Below, piece by piece: positions 15,101 to 27,100 of a DNA stretch of 64,000 nucleotides. How positions within the stretch are numbered: position 1 is the stretch's first letter; each line of letters starts with the position of its first letter. The translations under genes and the position numbers were made by a program. The notes beneath the pieces were generated by a model, which searched no databases, was not told where the DNA came from, and worked only from the letters and a program-made list of their open reading frames with translations. The DNA is from Lineus longissimus. Lineage: Eukaryota > Nemertea > Pilidiophora > Heteronemertea > Lineidae. The stretch covers positions 4,714,001 through 4,778,000 of the forward strand of contig NC_088312.1 in the NCBI RefSeq assembly GCF_910592395.1, given 5' to 3'.

Positions 15101-18100
15101 TCAGTCTTGTTGAAAAGAAATTTACATTTTTCACACACTGGATTGCATGATTCAAATATTAGCTTGAATGGGTTGAAGTGAGCGACACTAATATATTAAC
15201 TGTTTTCAAATGACCTGCATATAGCAGCGACTTTACTTCCTGGTTGCAGTGATTTATATCGCTTGTTTGCGCTGCAGTAATTCTGAGCACGGTGTTTGTG
15301 CATTACTCATAAAGTGCAGGTATCCCTCGACCAAGGTTGTGGGACAAACTGAAAATGGCTGGGCTGAGCCACTGGAAGGAGGCATGGCTCTTGGACATAT
15401 CACATCACAGGAGGATGAGGAGAATCGGGTGGGAACCACTTCAGATGTTGTCTGCTGATATTGATATCAACTTTTGATTGGAAGTTTAGGAAATTAGATA
15501 AAATCAGATTAGTTTTGTATACTTTCATGATTTCCCTTCAGACTGATGGATGGATTTGTTGGCCTCATGGACTAGTTGGTCTGTATGGATCAATACTCTC
15601 AATTCAGTTTTCAAATTTCAATGATTTTGGTTGGTGAAATATTGTCAATTCCTATTTATAATTCATTCCTAATTTGGTATGAGAACTAATGGACTGGTAT
15701 ACAAATGAGTGACTTCAATATTGAATTTCAATAATGTTGGGGTACAGGTCAAATACAGTGTTGATTTGCTCTCTTCTTCTCTTCATTTGGAGGGAAAGTT
15801 TGGTATTATCTTTTAAGGTTTCAAATTTTAGATCTGGGGCAATGCTTTGTTGAAAAGATTGGTTCTATTCAAACCTGCTGTTACCTTTGATTCCTTCATG
15901 TAGGAAGTGTTGCTCACGCCAGAAGATGAACATGAAGTGGAAAAGGTCTGTGGTTTGAGATGAAATTTCCCCTGTTGGTTGCTCTTTTGGGGTTGAAATG
16001 ACCCTCTAGCTATAGGCTTGATTGCAGAATCCCTGTTAAATGCTTCAAGGAGGGTGTTTTGGTTGGTTAGCCATGGAACTTTTTGGCAGTGATGACCTTT
16101 TTAAATGGAATTTGATTCTGCAGTTGAGCCCATTTTAGTTTAGAATTTGTCTGAGTTTGTTGCTAAGATCCTTTAGATTTGGGTGTAGTCATTGACTGAA
16201 TTCAGCAGTATTTTCACCCGGGGAGAAGGGGCTGTTGATTTTGCAAGCTGTATTAGAAACAGCTGGCTTGCTAATTCTTAAAGCTTAACACCTTTTTTCT
16301 TTGACAAATCCTAAGAAATTGCTTATCTTTGTGAATCCACTTATTAATTTGCAGCTTCAAAGGTGAAAGCTGGAAGATCATACTTTAAAACACAATTTCA
16401 AGTAAACTTATTCCGCACATATATCATTTCCATGGCAATTCATTAGAACTTTCATTATATTTACTTGTGTTAGGTTGGCGATCGTAAGGTGAGGACATTT
16501 TGAGGCCGTTTCATGTGCATGGGATGTAGATATGTAGATTATAGCCATATTATTTTGAACAAGAAAGTTCAGGAATAAAATGTTTTAGGAGTTGCAGAAG
16601 TGCTGCCCATTTTCCAGTAGTCGTGAGAATAATGTGATGGTCAATCGTGGGCATGGTGCATGGCAAGAAATATATGATGAGTGATTGTCTGTATGATGCA
16701 TAAATTATTAGTCGATTGGAAATATCAACTTGAAGTAGCTCTTCTACAAATGTAGATTCTCTTCAATGTAATATTATGTTCTAGAATTGGATGATTTTTT
16801 CGATGCATTATGGCGTGACGACCAATGTACAACCACTGACTTTAAAATCCCATCGTCTGTCTGATTTGCAACAAATTCCCAAACTCTTGTAAAAGTTTAG
16901 GATATCTCGACAGTTGTCATGGTTATTGTGAACCTGTGTATACCCCCAGTGTGCCCTAGTGAATGGTTTAACTGTTGTCTTACTTTCCCTTTCAATGTTA
17001 TATGACATTGATATCAATCATTTTGATTTGATATTCAGAACATCTTATGAATATGAAAACTGTAGATGAAATCCTCTTGACTGCTGTTTTGATCACAAAA
17101 TTGGCTGTCTTGCAGAGTTACTGTTTCTTCCTTGTACAGCTGGTCACATGCTAGTCCCCACTAGCCAAGTCTCCTTTGGGGTGATTGCATGCAGTCTTAG
17201 GCATCTTACCAGGAAGTCCTTCTCGGTCATTGGTTCTGTGCCAAAAAAAATAGATGAAACGAATTAAACTTGTATTGATACAGGCATTAAATGAATTTAA
17301 CTTGTATTGATACCAGCTGCTAGATTTTGGCTGGGGCTGATTTCCGTTGTTATAGATTTTTAAAATTGATCAGTTTTTTGCCACTCGGCTGTGATTTGAT
17401 CTACCTGAGAAGAACAGGCTAATGTTGAATGAAGCATTGTCAGCATGGGACTGATAGTTCCCTGGGTCTCTAATGCTGGCTGTGCTGGAACAAATGAGAT
17501 TTTAATGTAATTTTTTTATCCTCCAGTGGTATGAAATCAAGTCCCTGAAGTCATTTATCACAAAATTAATTTGATTATTTAGAATTGTTGATACATTAAT
17601 TCGATTGTTCATTGGGGTATATAGATGTTCATGTGATTTCATCTAATCGTACTCTTGGGGCCAATTTCATAAAGGGCGTTTAAGGGTTAGACGTGGGTAA
17701 CTTCTCTCTAATCAGTTTCAGGGCCTATTGTATTCTGTGAAGATTAACATGACGGACCTGAACCTGTCTATTCAGTAGTTAAACGCTGTTTTGCGCTAAA
17801 CGCCCTCTATGAATTTGGCCCTTGATGTTTTATATGGTTGTAATTTAGTTGTTCTTGTGGGACGTGGGGGTGGTAAGGGTGGTATTGTTATACTGTATAA
17901 TTTGAATTTTTATATGTTTTTAATGTCTGCATATGGCTCACTGTTGCCCTATGATGTCATTTGTTTTAAATGCATTAGTTGAACTGGTAAAGTGAAGTGT
18001 GTTTGTTGTTTTGACCAGTGACCAGATGTGATGAAATTAGTGAACAAATGCGATAGTTTGATTTTGGGTAGTTTATAGTGGAAGGAGATCATAAATAGCT

Positions 18101-21100
18101 GGATTTATAGGCATTTGAGACTCAGAATTGTTTTGGCCATCGTGGTAAAAATTATTTTATACAGGATGTCCCAGGAAAAAAGCATTGTTCCTTAGACACG
18201 TTTTCGTTAGACATAACAAATTAGATGTTATGCCTTGGGCAATTCTGTAGTCATCAGATGTTTTTAAAGCAAGCTACATGTATTGCCCTCTTCAATACAA
18301 CTGATTGTGATCTTTTGGTGAAATAAAACCTTGCTTTCTTTCTGCCGAATATATTAGCTTCCTGATCAATGCATTTACTATAGGAAATCAGAGACATAGG
18401 TGTTTATATTAAAGTAATACCTGCCCCAGAATAGTTCAGCAAGCAGTCCATACTGATGCATGAACCTGCACCAAGGTCCTGCAGATTTTAGCATAGTCAG
18501 CAGCTAGATCAAGAGGTTCCTTATCTGATGAGACTATTGACCTTGCCAGATCTTTCCCTTCCTACCAATAAATTGAGTGTCCCAATCATTCCCTTCTATC
18601 CTAAACTCTTCTCCAGTCCCAGTCACAACTGACATGCCTTAAAATGTGTGTTTGTTATGCACAATGTGAACGTGAAGCGCAGCCTCTGCACCTCCCTGTG
18701 TGTTGGTTGCATGAATGCCAAGATCATAATCAACATAACGTTTGTGTGAGCTGTGCATAACTTTAAATACACACCTTTCGCACGGTGGGATCGCTGTGTG
18801 TTTCGTGTCTGTATGTGTATGTTACGTACAATGTACATGCAAACCTTCAAAGTGATGTGCACTACATGCAGTGGTATGTCACTTGTGACTGGGACTTGGT
18901 CTATCCTTGCATCGTGTATAAGATTTTCTCTGATAGGAGAACTCAACAGCAATTCTAGAAACTTCAAAAGATTATTCGAGCCTCATCGGTTCAAAGCTCA
19001 AATGATGACTTGACGTTATATATAAACTTGTGACTTCTTTGTGGAGACCCTGTGGTTTTTAAAATGACCATGCTTTAGAAGAGCGTTTCATTCATCATCA
19101 ACAACAAGTCTCAAGACAGCCCATATTCATCTGATGCAATCACCCAAAAAAAATGTTGTTTGTATCTTTCACAATAATTTAATTGTTTATTCTCATCACC
19201 ACTGAAACCCATAAGTTATTTGTCATCAGTTTATACTTTAATAGTTTATCATGCTGTGAATTTTGTCACATCTGTTGTTCATTTTGCACCATAAAATTTC
19301 CGTTAATTTTCTTTGTTTCGTGTACTGATAAGCATTTGTTCAATCACAATGTTTTCCGAGGTAATCTTTTCACCATCCATCTTTACAGGAGAATGACATT
19401 GAAGAAGAAGGCAGAGGCTGCTGTGGCAAAAGGTTGCCAACTTGCTTTGAGATTTCGGAAGATATCATCAAGCCTGACCCGGACTACTACACCACGCCAT
19501 TCAACCGGCAGCGATTGGATATGTAAGTTTTAGGAGAATAGACCTCCTGCCATCAAAGATATTGAGGCATCTTTGTAATGGGCATTTGTTGTTTTATCGT
19601 GTATAGACGCTTGGTTTTATTTATGTTGTAATAATAGCATGCTTTTGCTGTGGTTATGGTTCTTAAACAACAATATTTGGCATTAAGAAATATTTTGGAT
19701 TCATATTTGGTGATGGTTTGGCTCCTCCCAGCTCGTGAATGTTTTGCCAAAACAGTTAACATCACACTGTTCCTGAAGTCGTACTTCTAGGAGATTCAGG
19801 AAGAAGAGACAAGTCTTTTATTTGATATTCTACTCAACAGTTGATCACAAGCTTGCTTTTGCTGTTCCATTTATTTGCTTCATTTCCTTAATTTGCATGT
19901 GTAATTTTCGTTACATTTGGGTAAGTTATGCTTTGCCTTTTATTTTTGCACCTGCTATTGTGGCTTCATCTTTATCCCAACATTGATTGGCTCCCACAGC
20001 GATATGTAAGAATTTGGTTTGTGTGACACACTTTTGTAGCGACCTTATCGTGAACTAGATGTCACTTTGTTGCTTTTTTGATGTGAGACCAAAAACAAAT
20101 TGGAATTTATGGAGAGATTTCCGTCAAATTGGTTGGAACAAATGAAATAATTTAACAGCACCCAGAAGTTTACTATGAGTGATTAAAGCACTGCCTCATT
20201 TTACCTCAAAAAAGCAACAGTTTTTTTTTTGGTATTTGTCATCCAGTTTCCAAAACGATTGATGGTGGAGATTTTAAATTTACCATTAAGAAATTATACC
20301 AAACAACTGGATAGCCTCAGTTGGTGTTTGATGCAAAACAGCATTTGATTTGGAATTGGATGGTAAAGATCACAGACATCCCTAATTCACTTCTCCAACA
20401 TGATTTACTCTTCAACAAATGTATTCCCACCTTCCTTTGTGTAGCCTATCTTTGTCACAATTCAGTTCTAGATTTGATCTGACTCTGAAAAACCTCGAGT
20501 TTTAAACTTCTGTTTGTCCTACTTTCTCATAAATGTCAATCATATTCCAATACTTACAAATTCAAAAGTATTTTCAAGCTTTGCTTTTCTGAATTACTTC
20601 ACTATGATCTCTTGGTATGTGTGTAGACTCCTATCACATTTGTCGTAGACCATTCATTTCCTAACCTAGTTGTTTTACCCCTAGTATTATGGACTGAAAC
20701 ATTGAATAAATGACAAGAAGATAAAAATATCTGATTAAATATCTTGTTTGCTGCTCTCGAATTAGCTGACCATCAGATGCAAAATAAACCAGAGAGCTAT
20801 CATAGATTCCTAAAAGTTAACCCGAAATTGTTGGGCCATTTTAGCCATCTGGATGTGAACTTTTGGCGTGTGCTAAAGTTATGATTTGATTAAGAGACAA
20901 AATTTGCCATACCTCAAACTTAGTTCTGGTAGGTTTGTTATCAAAGCACATGGTGTGGCAATGGCCATGAAGTGTACAAAACATACAACTATACGTGTGC
21001 CAATTTGCTAATTGCTGTCTTCCCTGACTTAAAGGTTCATCATCAAAGATCAGGAGAACTTCTTCAACAATTCACAGAGGAGTAGGATTGCTCACGAGTG

Positions 21101-24100
21101 CCTGAATACCACCAGATTCGATGATGAGAGGTCAGCTATCGGTGAGTAGGTTTGGTTTATCAGGTTTTCTTTTATGTCAAACTTCAGCTAACTTCAACTT
21201 GTGGATACAGCCTTCAGAAGGTTCAGTATAAAAATATGTATGCTTGTGACCCTGGCTAAAGTACCAAGTTGTTGTTTGATTTTTGGGTGAGAGATGCAAC
21301 TGCACCTGCAAGAGGATAGAAACCCCAAAGAGATATATTCATACCTGAATGTAAACTGGAACTTTATAGACGACTGGTCCATTCAAACCTGAAGCCTCAC
21401 TGATGAACTTTCTGTCTTATTTCCAGGCTTGAGGAAGTTGATCAATTCTGGTACATACGATGCTGTTTACCCGCTACATGAGGTAGGTTTGGAATTTAAT
21501 TCCTTTGAAAATCAAAAGGTTTGATTTTAGCCCATAGTGATGTTCGTGTTTGGGTATATTGATTACAAAAGATAACATGAAATGTAAAGCATGGTGTTAC
21601 TAGTATTATTATGCTGTCTTTTTGTTCAGGATTATTTTGCTTCCCCAGAAAATCCTAGTTAATCCGTATTTTGATTTGGAGGAGATTTGTTGAGTGGGAT
21701 TTTTGGCATTCTATTTGGTTTTACCTCATAATATTGCTGATATTGAATGCTAGACACTTTCAGATGACCTGGTTTTAGGAAGGCCTATAGTTTCCTGCCT
21801 TTGGCATGCAAGAAATTTTAACGGAATGGCTTTGGATTATTCCTTGTTTTCATTTGGTGATATCAGACTTTTTTCCGGCATTTTTTTCCTGTCATCCTAA
21901 CAATCTATGTGTGATATTTAGCCGTGGATTAAACCTCAAGTATCTGACCCAAATGCGGAGAATGTGAGTAACACCAATGACCTTGACCTTCCTGCTGTCA
22001 TGACAACCATAGCTGCTTGCTGACGGGTCGAGGATATGCATGAACCCATCATTTTCTTGAGTGACTGGACAAATACCAAAAGGACTTAATGGTTTGATAC
22101 AAATTGTATATACATCGTATATTACAAGCCTGACTCTCTCTCATATTCCAGTTGTGACAATTTAATGTTGCACAAATGAACTTCCATGTTCATCACAAAT
22201 GTGAAAAATAAGGCTGCAGAGGAAATCATTACCTATTATGGCTGACATTAACGACGCCTTTCCAAACGCTATTCACTATTATGTGCCAAGCAGATGGCAG
22301 AAGTGGCCTTTTGGGATTTTTCCACTGTAAGAATAATCAATTGACATGCTTCTGTTTTACCTGTATCAGTTTCTATCATCATCTTTTTGATTATGTAGTA
22401 GTGAATTTGCTGATGGTATTCAATATATGATATAATCGAGAATTGGGCAGAAATTGTGATGGTTTTGGTTTACATTATCAAAGCTAGGTGGGGTTGGAGG
22501 GCGGCATAAGTTCCATTTTCTGCAAATGTACATGTAAAATGCTGATGTGGAAACAAATATAGAAAATATTTGAATTGGTTTATTTTGGTCACAGGGTTTA
22601 TAGCGGAACCAAATGTGAATGCCTTGCTTTCATGGAATGCAGAACGACATCAGCTCGAAATATATGTCTCATCATCGCTTGCCATGCCTTCAGCCTCATT
22701 GTACATATCACGTAGAATTCCTCCACATAGCATTATCCTTCTCCGAGTCGATGCAAATGATAATCAGCAAGAAATCAATACCATTATCCTCATTTGATAA
22801 AAATGAAATATTCTTGTATACTGTTGTTGTGATGATTGAAAGATAGTCATTCTCATCTTTTGATCAGAGGTTCCCATCCCAATTCTTATCTCTCCTATTC
22901 TTACTTAGCATAAACTAACCCAAATTATCAGATGCCCCTGAAATTGAGTGTATTTTGTTAAGTAACCCAGTGAAAGGTCTCATGTCAACTATTGATAATG
23001 GAAGTGACTAGATTGCACTTTTCAATTTTCAAACTTACGTGCCGCCCAGTGGTAGTCCAGTATTGACCAGATGTGGTCAGGTATTCCCAAGCTGCTGGGC
23101 TTCGGTGAGGGAGTGCTTTAGCCAATCTCCACTGCAGAGTTCTGACGTTGTTAGGTTGTTGGAGTGTGAGATGGTCGTGCCACAGACCTCTGCCGACAAT
23201 GACACCAAAACTTGTACAGTGTTGATTGGCTACAAAGTGTACAGCATAGAGCTTTCTGCAGGATTGTCGACAGGGGTTGATGCCTAACATAAGCAAAATA
23301 GTGACTGCAGGCAGAGGTTGGGCTTTGGTTACTGCAACATTGACAGATGCCTAAATATTGCCAGTGCTCGGCTGTACATAGCTTTATCATGGTTAGGGTT
23401 TATTTCCAGCAAGGTGAATATCTACGGCGAGGAAAAATTAAGAAGACACGGCAGCATTTGAGGACTGTCCGGTGTATGTCATAAGAAAATGTTGTTGTTA
23501 CAGTCATCATCTGAACATGGAGAAACCCTGCTACTACCGGGAAAACACTGTAACTGTTTAGTGAAAGAATGTTTTATTGAAAGAATTGATTATCTCTGAA
23601 GCGGTGGTTGGCATCATGTGAGCGTTATTGCCAAGAGCAGATCAAGGTTTTGAATAGGCAGTCATCATATCAAACATTTTGATACAGAGAAGAAAATTGA
23701 CAAGATTTGTTGATTGATTTTTTCTCTCTGTTTGCAGGGGTCTTTCAAAAGTGACCACTCTCTTCTTACTGCTGGTGCTGAAAATGATCGACATGTAAGT
23801 ATGTTCAATGGAAAGTAATGGCATGTCAAATACTGCTCATTTGAAAGCTCAGGTCCCTTTGCTGCCAACCCAGTACCATTTGTCAAATTTTCAATTTAAG
23901 GCGAATTTCAGACTTTCCACTTACATGTACCAAATGCTGTTACATTCTTATATTTTCAAGGCTTTCTATTTCTTTGCAGCTTTTGTATGAAATGTGGGCA
24001 CGACCCAAAAACTGGTACAAGTTCCAACCATTGGATCTCATCAGGTGGGTTCAAATCTTCCTATAATCTGTTTCAAGTGCAGTCAGGTTTATAGCACACA

Positions 24101-27100
24101 TACATGTACTTTATGTATAAAATTTATATCTAAAATACTTTTATCTTTTGTCTTTGAAAACTTTAAAAACATTCTTTAAAGCTTGAGCCATGTACTGTCT
24201 TATTTCAGGAAATATTATGGTGAAAAGATCGGCATCTACTTCACATGGCTAGGATTTTATACAACCGCACTTATTCCACCGTCACTAGTAGGCCTCATCT
24301 GCTTTATCTACGGCTGTGCTACTGTGTTTGGAAATACACCGAGGTAAGCTCTAAAGGCGTGTATCTGAGTTGATTAGATGAGAATTTCATGCATGTACTA
24401 TCAAGTACTCTGCTTGTATACAATATATATTGTATTCTCTCTTTCAGTTATGATATTTGCGATGAGAGTGGTATCGGATGCATGTACTATCAAGTACTCT
24501 GCTTGTATACAATATATTGTATTCTCTCTTTCAGTAATGATATTTGTGATGAGAGTGGTATCGGCAACTTGACCATGTGCCCAATGTGTGATCTTCGTTG
24601 CCCCTACTGGCGCTTGAAGGAGAGTTGCGCATACTCACGATTGACTTACCTGTTTGATAATGGTGCCACTGTCTTCTTTGCCATTTTCATGGCACTCTGG
24701 GGTAAGTAGTACATGTACTATGCGTCTTGACAATCATCAGTTTCACTTTGCCACAATGTATGACATTGATGCCAAAAGTCCCTATCACTCACATCATCTT
24801 GGGGGGGGGGGGGTCTTGAGGTATGGCCTTCAGGTCCGAGTCACCACCACAGATATCAACCTCTGCTCATTTCAGCCACCTTGTTCCTTGAATTCTGGAA
24901 GAGGCGCGAAAAGGAAATTCAATACGATTGGGATGTTGCCGACTTTGAAGAAGAAGAGGAGACAATCAGGCCCGAGTATGAGGCGACAGTTACCCATAAG
25001 AGGGTCAACCCAGTCACACAGAACCTTGAGCCTTACATGCCTGTCTACTCTCGGGCTCCACGTATTGGTGGTACCATGCTGGCGATTCTCTTCATGGTGA
25101 GTGCCTCAGATAGCGGAGTATTTGACTACTGTTCAGGGCCTATAAAACGTGGCTGAAACCAGATTCGCCATCATACACTCCTTGGGCTTCACAATTACAG
25201 GATCTCATATGCATCAGTTAATGCATTGATGATATTTTGAATTTGAAAGCCTGAGTGTTGCCAGCTTGCAGCAATTACTTGTCTTTGAAGATGCTTGTGC
25301 CAAGTTCAGTCATAATGGAATGCAAATGCTACATGTATGACCTACAGTAAGTTGGTTGGGGCAAAACTCATAAAAGTGGCTTAGATAATTTAAACAGCCT
25401 GGGCAGGAGCAAGCCCAAAACCCATTTTATACGACATACTCAATACATATAGCAAGGAACATACATGTACCCCACTTCACCTACAAACACCTACATACAC
25501 TACTCAAAAGGTATATAATTTATAAATTGTCACACAGGTTCCGGCGACGGTGAGTACCAGGTAGAACCGGTGTCATGTATAGACTTGGCTGTGCCAACGA
25601 AACTAACACATACATTTCAACCCTATCGCTACCATGTCAATTTATGTACCATTCTGCAGGTCAAGGTCAGCGTAAGGGTAAAGTTAAAACAACAAAACAT
25701 TAAAACTAATCTGAGAAGGTCCACGGGAGAAATGATAAGTGCGTGGGTAGGAGAATTTGAGAGGGTACTACAGGCAGACAGAAAGGGGCAAAAACTGAAT
25801 CTGAATGTTTTATGAGAACTAAACAAAACAATATTTTATCATTTAGATACATGTACATGTATTAAAGAGATTAAATAATCATGCTTACCATTGATTGTCA
25901 TGTTGTAACCTACCGTGTTGTACCTACATGTAGATGGCAGGAAATCGATGTTGGTCGTCAGAAAAAGTAGAAAATTCGACAAGTATATATGCTAAGTGTT
26001 CCTTAAAGTCTAATAAATAGTTTTAAAGGAAAGTTCTGTTAAATTGTCTGTCAGTCCTATTCTATAATCGTTATTATGTTTCACATCCCTTTCAGATCTG
26101 TCTTGTGCTTGCTGCAGTGTTTGCTGTGATCATCTATCGTGTGATCATTGTGGCTGTTCTGTACGCCCAAGGTGACACCCTCATCAAGAAGTATGCCAAG
26201 CTGTTGACGACTGCCACTGCCGCCTTGCTCTCTCTCATCACCATTATGCTCCTCAATAAGATCTATGAAAAGATTGCTATTTTCCTGACAAACTTTGGTA
26301 AGAGAAATATTGAGCTGATAATGACAATAATGACGACTTTCATACTGCCCCTTTCAGTGACCAGGGTCTGAATCCAAGCACTACGCAACAACTGTCATAA
26401 CGGGCCTCTGCATTGGTACTCATCGGGCAGCTTTTATCAATTGAGCGCTTTGTAAAGAACAAAGTGGCAACCAGGCTGGTGTTTGACCCCCTGGTTTTAG
26501 AGTTCTCAACCAGGGCCCTTGAAAAGGTGTGTGTCTCACTGCTCTTTCTCCTCTGCAGAACAACCGAGGACTGAGACAGAGTTTGAAGACAAGTTCACTA
26601 GCAAGATGTTCTTGTTCCAATTTGTCAACTACTACTCAACCATCTTCTACATCGCATTCTTCAAAGGAAGGTAAGATATCAGAAATCATTGAAAAGAACA
26701 AAATTCAGGTTGTCATTGCAGCGTACATTTGCAAGTACCGTAGCCAAAATGCAATTTGACTAGCTAGAGTGGTATTTGAAATCACAGTTACAGTTCAGCA
26801 CCCTCTCAAGCTTTCGGACCTGTCATGAGATTTACTTTTCGTGCTTTATGAAAGTGGGGCTGATAAATTGCTCCACTGATTCAAGGCTTTTTGAAAAGTG
26901 TGTCCAACTTCTCGATTGCTGTGGATAAGAATTGTCATTAGATCTTGCAGTGGAGTCTCTTATATAAGTGAACAAAATATTGCTTTCTCATCCTGTGTTA
27001 TTGATAAGTATCATCACCTACATGTATGAATGCTTTAAAGAATTATGATTTCGATTTTAATGATCATTTTATATTTGCGAGGAGAATGTTTTCTTTCTGC

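Noticed and set aside
15320-15428. 109-nt version of the first cassette candidate
   Set aside because: Its length is not a multiple of three and would break the frame. Only the acceptor at 15335 gives a phase-0 segment.
18160-18240. Transposon end suggested by ACAGGATGTCCCAGGAAAAA
   Set aside because: It resembles known element ends with GTGTCCCA, but I found no matching inverted end nearby.
24801-24813. Run of 13 G as a G-quadruplex regulator
   Set aside because: It is a simple homopolymer, prone to slippage and sequencing error, with no spaced G-tracts.
24654-25100. 148-codon + strand frame overlapping the TM2 exons
   Set aside because: It runs in a different frame from the anoctamin protein across both exons and crosses a 13-G run in the intron. 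It is a shadow.
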